DNA of 9,646 nucleotides from Lysobacteraceae bacterium. GTDB lineage: Bacteria > Pseudomonadota > Gammaproteobacteria > Xanthomonadales > Xanthomonadaceae. Positions 1 through 6,023 of the stretch are shown piece by piece (position 1 is the first letter of the stretch; every line of letters begins with the position of its first letter). The position numbers were made by a program, and so were the translations under genes. The stretch covers positions 1-9,646 of the forward strand of contig SEHC01000043.1 of assembly GCA_004173415.1 (NCBI GenBank), written 5' to 3'. The notes under the pieces are model-generated. The model had not been told where the DNA came from. It searched no databases and saw only the letters and a list, made by a program, of their open reading frames with translations.

Positions 1-43
1 CCAGGTAGGCGGGAATGGTGGTGGGCAGGCCTTGGGCGTTCAT
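1..43 (-). CDS. 5' end of a PadR-coupled gene, probably HAAS/DUF1700-like membrane protein (partial)
   Basis: Only the first 14 codons are present (MNAQGLPTTIPAYL); the gene continues off the left edge. The ATG at 43-41 overlaps the TGA of the PadR gene as ATGA, so the two are almost certainly translationally coupled. A strong purine-rich ribosome binding site (GAGGGGGA) lies about 8 bases upstream, inside the end of padR. PadR repressors in many bacteria are followed by membrane proteins with a helical HAAS/DUF1700 N-terminal domain, and the 'TIPAYL' start resembles such proteins as I remember them from xanthomonads. That identity is inference from 14 residues and context; the existence of the gene is well supported. 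Confidence 0.6.
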   Translation of the reverse strand, partial: MNAQGLPTTIPAYL

Positions 44-405
44 GCGGAAGTCCCCCTCAGGACGGAATCGACGGAATCACGGGTGGCGCGCCAGGCGGCG
101 CTCCATTCGCGCAGGGCATGCTGCCCGGCTGGGGTAATGCGGTAGTAACGGCGCGGGGGCCCGGACATGGACGGCTCGACGAAGCTGTCGAGGAGGCCGG
201 CGCCCTCCAGGTTGCGCAGGACCGGGTAGAGGGCGCTCTGCTTGCCACTGAGCACGCCCTCGCCCACCCGCTCGAGCTGCTTGGCGATGAGGTAGCCGTA
301 CATCGGCTGCTCCGCCTGGGACAGCACCGCCAGCAGGGCGAGCGAAACGGTGCCGGCGCTGAGTTCCTTCTGGAACTTCTTCAGGTAGATGTCGAAGTCT
401 GTCAT
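40..405 (-). CDS. PadR-family transcriptional regulator
   Basis: This 121-residue protein has the size and motifs of a short PadR repressor. Residues 17-45 (ending MYGYLIAKQL) form the first part of the winged helix, residues 55-72 contain the family's 'SALYPVLRNLEGAGLL' recognition-helix pattern, and residues 82-98 (GPPRRYYRITPAGQHAL) are the typical wing. The tail from 99 is a short dimerisation helix. PadR proteins usually repress their own operon and are released by small hydrophobic or stress ligands; the ligand here cannot be read. The ATG at 405 has a clear ribosome binding site (GGGGAGAAGG) a few bases upstream. The stop overlaps the start of the next gene (ATGA), so regulator and partner are co-transcribed. 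The upstream region is unusually AT-rich for this window and holds a dyad that may be the operator. Confidence 0.93.
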   Translation of the reverse strand: MTDFDIYLKKFQKELSAGTVSLALLAVLSQAEQPMYGYLIAKQLERVGEGVLSGKQSALYPVLRNLEGAGLLDSFVEPSMSGPPRRYYRITPAGQHALREWSAAWRATRDSVDSVLRGTSA

Positions 406-440
406 CGCCTTCTCCCCCGGCCGGATAGCTAGGTTGGAGG

Positions 441-464
441 CAATACTATTGTTGAGTTAGGTAT
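441..464. promoter_or_regulatory. AT-rich dyad, candidate PadR operator/promoter
   Basis: The interval between padR and the divergent isomerase gene turns abruptly AT-rich at about 441-480. It holds CAATA-C-TATTG (441-451), a perfect 5-base inverted repeat around one base, and a wider imperfect dyad pairing ATAC-TA (443-448) with TAGGTAT (458-464). On the minus strand TAGTAT (448-443) would serve as a -10 for padR, about 40 bases before its ATG. PadR proteins commonly bind AT-rich dyads over their own promoter. The repeats are seen; the operator role is inferred. Confidence 0.35.
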
Positions 465-549
465 AGCGAATGTGCCATTAGTAACCGGCGCTTGGCCAGG
501 GATGCGGGCCCGGTGAGAGAATCCGGGTTCCCTTCCCCTGGTTGCCGAC

Positions 550-1461
550 ATGATCCTGCGCCCTGCCCTGCTCGCCTGCGCCCTCGCCCTGGTTTCATCG
601 TCGCTGTCGGCGGCCGAGCCGCCCAGGTACAAGTCGGCGCAGGAGATCATCGATGCCGCGCCGGCCTCGGCCTGGCGCACGCTGGATCCGGCCAACACCC
701 TGTACATGGAGCTGGAAAGTGGCCGCGTGGTCATCGAGCTGGCGCCCGGGTTCGCCCCGGAACACGTGGGCAACCTGCGGACCCTGGCGCGGGAACACTT
801 CTGGGACGGCCTGAGCATCTATCGCTCGCAGGACAATTTCGTGGTCCAGTTCGGCGATCCCAATGCCGACGACCCGGCCAAGGCGCGCGCCCTGGGCACG
901 GCGAAGAAGAAGTTGCCCGCGGAATTCCATCGCCCGTCGGCAGGCTTGCGCTTCGACCGCCTGCCCGATCCCGACGGCTGGGCCAGGCAGGTGGGTTTCG
1001 TCGACGGCTTCCCGGCCGCACGCGACCCCCGCACCGGCAAGACCTGGCTGGCGCATTGCTACGGCACGCTGGGTGCGGGCCGCAACAACGAGCCCGACAG
1101 CAGCATCGGCGCCGAGCTCTACGTGGTGACGGGACAATCGCCGCGGCAGCTGGACGACAACATCACCGTGGTCGGCCGCGTGGTCCAGGGCATGGAACTG
1201 CTCAGCGTCATGCCGCGTGGCCCGGCGCCGATGGGTTTCTACGAGGAACCCGGACTGCGCACCAAGATCAAGGCGATCAGGCTGGCCAGCGAACTGCCGG
1301 AAGCCGAGCGCGTCGCCCTGCAACTGCTGCGCACCGACAGCAAGGCCTTCGTCGAGGCGACCGAAGCGCGGCGCAACCGCCGCGACGATTTCTACAAGCG
1401 CCCGGCGGGGCACATCGACCTGTGCAACGTGCCCCTGCCCGTGCGCGTTGCCACCCCCTAG
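550..1461 (+). CDS. Exported cyclophilin-type peptidyl-prolyl cis-trans isomerase
   Basis: The 303-residue protein starts with a signal peptide (residues 1-22, cleavage probably after SLSAA), so it should act in the periplasm on prolyl bonds of folding proteins. The cyclophilin core runs from about 50 to 245: 'LYMELESGRVVIELAP' is the first strand pair, and R92, F97 and Q100 in 'YRSQDNFVVQFGD' match the catalytic Arg-Phe-Gln cluster. 'GAELYVVTGQ' and 'LDDNITVVGRVVQGMELL' match the second half. The usual active-site Trp and His near 'LDGKHVVFG' are not kept (LDDNITVVG). About 40 extra residues sit between Q100 and the second half, and residues 246-303 form an extension ending in a conserved-looking 'DLCNVPLPVRV'. 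No clear Shine-Dalgarno precedes the ATG; it is chosen because the signal peptide begins there. Probably monocistronic, divergent from padR. Confidence 0.88.
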   Translation: MILRPALLACALALVSSSLSAAEPPRYKSAQEIIDAAPASAWRTLDPANTLYMELESGRVVIELAPGFAPEHVGNLRTLAREHFWDGLSIYRSQDNFVVQFGDPNADDPAKARALGTAKKKLPAEFHRPSAGLRFDRLPDPDGWARQVGFVDGFPAARDPRTGKTWLAHCYGTLGAGRNNEPDSSIGAELYVVTGQSPRQLDDNITVVGRVVQGMELLSVMPRGPAPMGFYEEPGLRTKIKAIRLASELPEAERVALQLLRTDSKAFVEATEARRNRRDDFYKRPAGHIDLCNVPLPVRVATP

Positions 1462-1489
1462 CCCGACCAAGGCCCAATGGCGGTCGGGC
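1461..1489 (+). terminator. GC-rich hairpin at the end of the isomerase gene
   Basis: GCCCGACC (1461-1468) pairs perfectly with GGTCGGGC (1482-1489) across a 13-base loop. The stem begins at the last base of the isomerase stop codon. No T-run follows, so this is not a textbook intrinsic terminator. It may slow transcription or protect the 3' end, and it separates the isomerase from the phosphoesterase unit. Confidence 0.4.
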
Positions 1490-1539
1490 GGGCGTGGCCA
1501 TAAGCTTGGCCCAGTAGACGCAAAGGGGGCAGAACCACC

Positions 1540-2292
1540 ATGCGCATCGGGCTGCTGGCCGACCTGCATGCCAACCGCGAAGCGGTCGAAGCCTGCCTCG
1601 AGGCGCTGCGCCAGGCGGGCTGCACGCGATATGCGTTCCTGGGAGACTTCGTTGGCTATGGCGGCGATCCCGGCTGGGTGGTCGATACCGTGCGCGGGCA
1701 TGTGGCCGAGGGCTCGGTGGCGGTGCTGGGCAACCATGACGAGGCTGCCTGCTCCCCTCCGGAGGCACCCGGCAACCTGCACATGAATGCCGAGGCCCGG
1801 GCCGCGATCGACTGGACGCGCGGACGACTGGATGCCGGGCAGGTCGCCTTCCTGCGCGCGCTGCCGCTGCAGGTGACGGAGGCCGACCGACTCTATGTGC
1901 ATGCCAATGCCTGGGCGCCGGAACGCTGGAGCTACGTCGCTTCGCGCCTGGCCGCCAGCCGCAGCCTGGACGCGACCCCGCAACGGCTGACCTTCTGCGG
2001 CCATGTCCACGACCCGGCGTTGTATTACTCGCAGCCCGGCGATGCGGCGCATTTCGATCCGCACGCGGGCGTCGCCATCCCGCTGTTGCCTGGGCGCCGC
2101 TGGCTGGCCATCGCCGGCGCCTGCGGCCAGCCCCGCGATGGCAACCCGGCCGCGTCCTGCGCGTGGCTGGATACCGAGGGCGACCGGCTTACCTTCCTGC
2201 GTGTTCCCTACGACCACGAGGGCGCGGCCGCGCGGGTGCGCGAAGCGGGATTGCCCGAAGCCCTGGCATTGCGCCTGCTGGCCGGAGCCTGA
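1540..2292 (+). CDS. Metallophosphoesterase family protein (calcineurin-like)
   Basis: This 250-residue cytoplasmic protein carries the full dimetal phosphoesterase signature. D8-x-H10 (LLADLHAN) comes first, then G35-D36 (LGDFVGYGGDP), then G64-N65-H66-D67, then H121 (YVHAN), then G154-H155-V156-H157. All metal-binding residues are therefore present and the enzyme should be active. The 'GD-VGYG-DP' wording fits the small bacterial and archaeal MJ0936/YfcE-like metallophosphatases, whose substrates are mostly unknown phosphodiesters or phosphoproteins. The ATG has an AGGGGG site (1525-1530) upstream at slightly long spacing. The gene ends one base before the start of the kinase gene, so both are one transcription unit. 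A role in reversing the kinase's phosphorylation is attractive but is inference; a nucleotide-signal phosphodiesterase is the alternative. Confidence 0.92.
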   Translation: MRIGLLADLHANREAVEACLEALRQAGCTRYAFLGDFVGYGGDPGWVVDTVRGHVAEGSVAVLGNHDEAACSPPEAPGNLHMNAEARAAIDWTRGRLDAGQVAFLRALPLQVTEADRLYVHANAWAPERWSYVASRLAASRSLDATPQRLTFCGHVHDPALYYSQPGDAAHFDPHAGVAIPLLPGRRWLAIAGACGQPRDGNPAASCAWLDTEGDRLTFLRVPYDHEGAAARVREAGLPEALALRLLAGA

Positions 2293-2293
2293 G

Positions 2294-3754
2294 ATGCCGA
2301 TGGAGCTGCGCCCGGGATTGCAGGTGGGGGAATTCACCCTGCAAGAGCCGCTGCACCAGGGCGGGATGGCCACGCTGTGGCGGGTCAGCCGCGCGGGCGG
2401 GGAATTCCCGCTGCTGATGAAGTTGCCGTCGATCGGCTACGGCGAGGAAGTCACCCAACTGGTCGGCTTCGAAGTCGAGCGGATGCTGATGCCGATGCTG
2501 CGCGGCCCGCACGTGCCGCGCTTCGTGGGCAGCGGCGATTTCGGCGACCAGCCCTACCTGGTGATGGAGCAGGTAAGCGGCCCGACCCTGCGCCCGCTGC
2601 TGGAAAAGCTGCCCGTCCAGGCCGAGGAGGTCGCCCGGCTGGGCGCACTGGCGGCCTTGGCCCTGGACGACCTGCACCGGCAGAAGGTCGTGCACCTGGA
2701 CGTCAAGCCCAGCAACCTGCTGCTGCATGCCGGCGAGGATGGCGTCGAGCGCATCGTGCTGATCGACTTCGGACTGTCCCACCACCTGCAACTGCCGGAC
2801 CTGCTGGCCGAGCAGTTCCACGTGCCGATCGGCACCTCGCCCTACATCGCCCCGGAACAGGTGCTGGGGGTGCGCAACGATCCGCGCAGCGACCTGTTCG
2901 CGCTCGGCGTCACCCTGTACCACCTGGCCACCGGCGAGCGTCCGTTCGGATTCCCGCGCAGCCAGCGCGGCCTGCGCCGGCGCTTCTATCGCGACCCGGT
3001 GCCGCCGCGCAGCCTGCGGCCGGAGCTGCCGCTGTGGCTGCAGGAGATCATCCTGCGCTGCCTGGAAGTCGATCCGGATGCGCGCTATCCGACCGCCGCG
3101 CAACTGGCCTTCGACCTGCAGCATCCCGAGCAGGTCGTGCTGGGCGAGCGGGCCGAACGCCTGCAGCGCGCCGGCACGCTGCAGACCGCGCGCCGCTGGT
3201 TCCACTTCTTCGGCAAGGACAGCGTGGAGATGCGCGCCTCGCAACCGGGGCCGGCGGTGCGCGCGCCACTGGTGCTGGTGGCCATCGACCTGAAGCAGCA
3301 GCACGTGGAACTGGATGAAGCCCTGCGCGAAACCGTGCAGCGCATCGTGCAGACTTCGCCCGGCGCGCGCCTGGCCTGCGTGACGGTGATGCGCACCTCG
3401 CGGATCGGCCTGGACAGCAATCTGGACATCGAAGGGCGCAACCGCCACGTCAAGCGCCTGCTCGCACTGCGCCACTGGGCCCGCGCGCTGCAACTGCCCG
3501 ACCACCTGCTGACCTTCCACGTGCTGGAATCCAGCGACGTGGCCCAGGCCCTGATCGACCATGCCCGCGGCAACCGCATCGACCACCTGGTGATGGGCGC
3601 CCGCGGCGTGACCGGGGTCCGCCGGATGCTCGGCAGCGTATCGGCCCGGGTGGTGGCCGAGGCGAACTGCACCACCACCGTAGTGCGGGTACGGCTGGAA
3701 TCGCCGGCGCCGGCGGAACCGGGCGACACGGTGCGCGCGCCGCTCGAACGATGA
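2294..3754 (+). CDS. Ser/Thr protein kinase fused to a universal stress protein domain
   Basis: This protein of 486 residues has two domains. Residues 12-277 are a Hanks-type kinase: glycine-loop variant HQGGMATLW (21-29), ATP lysine K43, helix-C glutamate E60 or E62, catalytic loop HLDVKPSN (134-141, D136), magnesium-binding D158-F159-G160, 'GTSPYIAPE' (180-188) and SDLFALG (199-205). Residues 324-467 are a UspA fold: 'PLVLVAIDL', 'IDHLVMGARG' and the nucleotide-binding 'GARG-(8 residues)-GSVS' (435-450). No membrane segment or extracellular sensor is visible, unlike many bacterial kinases of this type, so the USP part may be the sensor, perhaps through ATP or another nucleotide. The reading frame is open for 97 codons further upstream, but those codons lie inside the phosphoesterase gene. 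The ATG at 2294 is chosen because GGAG (2284-2287) sits six bases before it; ATG 2300 is possible. The kinase is HLD, not HRD, so activation-loop control may be relaxed. Confidence 0.93.
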   Translation: MPMELRPGLQVGEFTLQEPLHQGGMATLWRVSRAGGEFPLLMKLPSIGYGEEVTQLVGFEVERMLMPMLRGPHVPRFVGSGDFGDQPYLVMEQVSGPTLRPLLEKLPVQAEEVARLGALAALALDDLHRQKVVHLDVKPSNLLLHAGEDGVERIVLIDFGLSHHLQLPDLLAEQFHVPIGTSPYIAPEQVLGVRNDPRSDLFALGVTLYHLATGERPFGFPRSQRGLRRRFYRDPVPPRSLRPELPLWLQEIILRCLEVDPDARYPTAAQLAFDLQHPEQVVLGERAERLQRAGTLQTARRWFHFFGKDSVEMRASQPGPAVRAPLVLVAIDLKQQHVELDEALRETVQRIVQTSPGARLACVTVMRTSRIGLDSNLDIEGRNRHVKRLLALRHWARALQLPDHLLTFHVLESSDVAQALIDHARGNRIDHLVMGARGVTGVRRMLGSVSARVVAEANCTTTVVRVRLESPAPAEPGDTVRAPLER

Positions 3755-3769
3755 GCGCGCCGCCCTGGC

Positions 3770-3973
3770 CGCGTTTACGCGCTTCCTCGGTGATCCGCTT
3801 GTGCCGATGCGCACCGCGCCGGCCATCAGCAGGCGCAGGTCCTCGATGAGGCAGTCCTCCGACACCGCATCGGCACTAGCGTCGCCGTCGATATCCAGCC
3901 AGGATTACTGCCCGTGCAGGCCACCGCTGTTGCTGAAGTCGATCTCGAAATCGAACACCACGCGCTTCTGCAT
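3770..3973 (-). pseudogene. Broken small conserved gene (FDFEIDFSN...LDIDGD type)
   Basis: Read on the minus strand from the ATG at 3973, the sequence gives MQKRVVFDFEIDFSNSGGLHGQ, a TAA stop (3907-3905), then in the same frame SWLDIDGDASADAV...IEDLRLLMAGAVRI. After that the coding sense moves to another frame at about 3804-3806 and continues HKRITEEARKRG. Joined, this matches my memory of a family of roughly 65-75 residue bacterial proteins with the pattern FDFEIDF-N-GG--GQDFRLDIDGD...D-RLLMVG-VRILNKRI. The stop sits where that family has Asp, and one missing base explains the shift. The gene lies 14 bases after the transporter stop, as if it once was the last gene of that unit, and points toward the kinase gene. 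Function unknown. Alternatives are sequencing error (two would be needed) or a truncated 22-residue peptide. Confidence 0.62.
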
Positions 3974-3987
3974 GCCCGCCGGGGCAC

Positions 3988-4896
3988 TCACTTCGCCGGG
4001 GAGCGCTGGCTGACCGCCACGCTGCCGAGGATCAGCAGGCCTGCGCCGATCATGGCCGGGGTCACCGGTTCGTCCAGGAACAGCCAGGCGAATGCGGCGC
4101 CGAACAGTGGCACCAGATAGGTCACCACGGCCGTCCGGGTGGGGCCGATGCGCTGGATCAGGCGGTAGTACATCAGGAAGGCCAGTCCGGTGCAGAGCAC
4201 GCCCAGGGCGATGGCGCTGAACCAGGCAGCGGCTGGAATCGTCGCACTCGGCCAATGGGTGGCCGCGAAGGGAGCCAGCAACAGCGCCGAACACCCCAGG
4301 GTGCTGCCGGCCGACGCGGCGGGCGGCAGGTGGGCCATGTGCCGGCGCACCAGGTTCAGGCCCACTCCGTACAGCAACGCAGCGCTGGCGCCGGCCACGA
4401 CTGCCCAACCCACGCTCAGTCCGCCGACCTTGCTGGTCGCCAGCAGCACCACCCCGGCAAAGCCGGCCAACAGGGCCAGCGCCCGGCGCACGCCGATCTT
4501 CTCGCCGAAGAACAGGAACGCCACCAGCGCGGCGAACAGCACGGTCATGGCGTTGCAGATGGCGCCGACCGCGGCCGGCGCATATTGCGCGGCCCAGGCG
4601 TACAACAGGAAGGGAATCGCGGAATTGACCAGGCCGATCAGGGCCAGCTTCGGCCAGATCCGGCGAGTGAAAGCGGCGCGGTCACGCCACAAGAAGGGCA
4701 GCATGACCAACGCGCCCAGTGCCAGGCGGATATCGACCAGCGCGAAAGCGCCGAACGGCTTGGCGGCGACGCGCATGAACAGGAACGAGCCACCCCAGAT
4801 GGCGCCCAGCAACAGCAGTTCCACCGGCGTGCGCCATTCACGCGCCGCTGCCAAGGGCACCTGGGCAGGTCCCGCCACCACCCTTTCCACCGACAT
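3988..4896 (-). CDS. DMT-superfamily (EamA) transporter
   Basis: A 302-residue inner-membrane protein with about ten hydrophobic helices in two homologous EamA repeats (residues roughly 27-154 and 162-296). The repeat ends show the family marks 'FLFFGEKIG' (127-135) and 'WLFLDEPVTP' (271-280), and 'GAIWGGSFLFMR' (31-42) is the typical first helix. Such proteins usually export amino acids or other small metabolites; the substrate cannot be read. The frame is open back to an ATG at 4971, but the ATG at 4896 is preferred: GGAG lies seven bases before it, the length is then normal for the family, and the extra 25 residues are Gly/Ser-rich and unlike a transporter N-terminus. The gene is divergent from a LysR regulator that probably controls it, and a gene remnant follows 14 bases downstream. 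Confidence 0.92.
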   Translation of the reverse strand: MSVERVVAGPAQVPLAAAREWRTPVELLLLGAIWGGSFLFMRVAAKPFGAFALVDIRLALGALVMLPFLWRDRAAFTRRIWPKLALIGLVNSAIPFLLYAWAAQYAPAAVGAICNAMTVLFAALVAFLFFGEKIGVRRALALLAGFAGVVLLATSKVGGLSVGWAVVAGASAALLYGVGLNLVRRHMAHLPPAASAGSTLGCSALLLAPFAATHWPSATIPAAAWFSAIALGVLCTGLAFLMYYRLIQRIGPTRTAVVTYLVPLFGAAFAWLFLDEPVTPAMIGAGLLILGSVAVSQRSPAK

Positions 4897-5018
4897 TTCG
4901 CCACTCCGCCAAGTCCCGGACCCGTCCAGGCCGGCCCCGGTCAGATCGGGCAGGCTCGGGCCAATCCGCATTTTCCGCGAACCGGCACCCCCCGCAAGCG
5001 CGTACTATCCAGCCCAGC

Positions 5019-5035
5019 CACAAATCTGGCTTGTG
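5019..5035. promoter_or_regulatory. Inverted repeat between transporter and LysR genes, candidate LysR-type operator
   Basis: CACAA (5019-5023) and TTGTG (5031-5035) form a perfect inverted repeat with a 7-base spacer. A second one, GCCA (5017-5020) with TGGC (5027-5030), overlaps it. The site lies 17 bases before the LysR ATG in the region shared with the divergent transporter gene. TACTAT at 5003-5008 could be a -10 for the LysR gene, which would put the dyad over the transcript start, as in autorepression. The repeat is seen; the role is inferred. It does not fit the simple T-N11-A pattern well. Confidence 0.35.
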
Positions 5036-5051
5036 TCTCAAGGTGACCGCC

Positions 5052-5993
5052 ATGAACCTGCGCCCCGCCCTGCTTCCTGCCCTGGGCGTCTTCGCCGCCG
5101 CGGCACGGCACCAGAATTTCGCCCATGCCGCCGAAGAGCTGCACCTCACCGCCAGCGCGGTGAGCCACCACGTGAGGAAGCTGGAAGCGCACCTGGGCGT
5201 GGCCCTGTTCCAGCGCAACGCACGCGGCGTGACCCTGACTGCGGAAGGCAGGCAGCTGGCCGATGCCGCGACCGCGGCGATGAGCGATATCGCCGCGGTG
5301 GCCGCCAACCTGCATCACGGCGACAGCATCGTCCGCCTGCGCATCTCGACCCTGCATTCGCTGACCTATTGCTGGCTGCTGCCGCGGTTGCCGGACTTCT
5401 GCGCCGCGTTCCCGAACATCCGGGTCAACATCGAGACCAACATTGCCCTGACCCGCTTCGACGAGGAAGGTCCCGACCTGGGCATCCGCCATGGCCCGGG
5501 GCAGTGGCCGGGGCTTACCGCGCACCATCTGATGGACGACGAGCTGTTCCCGGTGGCCTCACCCGCCCTGGCCGGGGTCGGCTCGATCATCGACGCGCGC
5601 CAGATTGCCGACCTGCCGCTGGTCAGCGACATGGCCCTGCAGGGCTGGCGCGACTGGTTCCGCGCCGCCGGCATCCGCGGTCTGGGCCTGCCGGCCATGC
5701 ATACCTTCAGCGACAGCACCGATGCGATGCGCGCCGCGGTGTACGGCATCGGCGCGGCCCTGGCGCGCAAGCGCATCGTCACGCCCTACCTGCAGCGCTA
5801 CGAACTCATCCGCCTGCCCGGACCCGCGCTGAAGGCGCGCTTCGCCTACTACGCGGTTTACCCCACCCATCGGCCGCTGGCACCCGCGGCGCAAGCCTTC
5901 ATCGAGTGGATCAAGCAGCAGGCGCTGGACGAACGCACGCCGATGCCGGGTCGCACCGAGCTGGCCCCCGTTGCGACGCCATTGGCCTTGTAG
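5052..5993 (+). CDS. LysR-family transcriptional regulator, GcvA-like
   Basis: A 313-residue regulator of normal LysR length. Residues 5-64 are the winged helix-turn-helix, with the strongly conserved 'AAARHQNFAHAAEELHLTASAVSHHVRKLE' region (16-45) and 'LGVALFQRNARGVTLTAEG' (48-66). From about 92 the periplasmic-binding-like effector domain begins (VRLRISTLHS) and runs to about 295. 'DEEGPDLGIRHGPGQWPGL' is characteristic of the GcvA-like group. The ATG at 5052 has AAGGTGA five bases upstream; a TTG at 5031 in the same frame is rejected because it falls in the dyad and adds nothing to the fold. LysR regulators usually act on the divergent neighbour, here the transporter, with a small-molecule co-inducer that is often its substrate. 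The gene converges with the DUF2785 gene, with about 30 bases between them and no clear terminator. Confidence 0.94.
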   Translation: MNLRPALLPALGVFAAAARHQNFAHAAEELHLTASAVSHHVRKLEAHLGVALFQRNARGVTLTAEGRQLADAATAAMSDIAAVAANLHHGDSIVRLRISTLHSLTYCWLLPRLPDFCAAFPNIRVNIETNIALTRFDEEGPDLGIRHGPGQWPGLTAHHLMDDELFPVASPALAGVGSIIDARQIADLPLVSDMALQGWRDWFRAAGIRGLGLPAMHTFSDSTDAMRAAVYGIGAALARKRIVTPYLQRYELIRLPGPALKARFAYYAVYPTHRPLAPAAQAFIEWIKQQALDERTPMPGRTELAPVATPLAL

Positions 5994-6023
5994 CCGGGCG
6001 GCGCCTGCGAAACGGGCACGAAC

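Noticed and set aside
1495..1512. GGCCA/TGGCC repeat and CATAAG as promoter of the phosphoesterase gene
   Set aside because: The repeat is short, GGCC is frequent here, and no -35 can be matched at a proper distance. It is too weak to list as a feature.
595..2373. 592-codon minus-strand open frame opposite the isomerase and phosphoesterase genes
   Set aside because: It lies antisense to two well-supported genes, is rich in Arg, Gly and Gln, and shows no domain. It is a codon-bias shadow of high-GC DNA.
3754..3783. AGCGCG (3754-3759) and CGCGCT (3778-3783) as a terminator for the kinase gene
   Set aside because: The stem has only six pairs with an 18-base loop and no T-run, which is easily expected by chance at this GC content.
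2189..3865. 558-codon minus-strand open frame opposite the kinase gene
   Set aside because: Only its first 20 or so residues are meaningful, and they belong to the pseudogene at 3770-3973. The rest is antisense to the kinase and has no recognisable domain.
4897..4971. N-terminal extension of the transporter to the ATG at 4971
   Set aside because: The added 25 residues look like untranslated leader, the ATG at 4896 has a better ribosome binding site, and the longer form would run into the divergent regulatory region.
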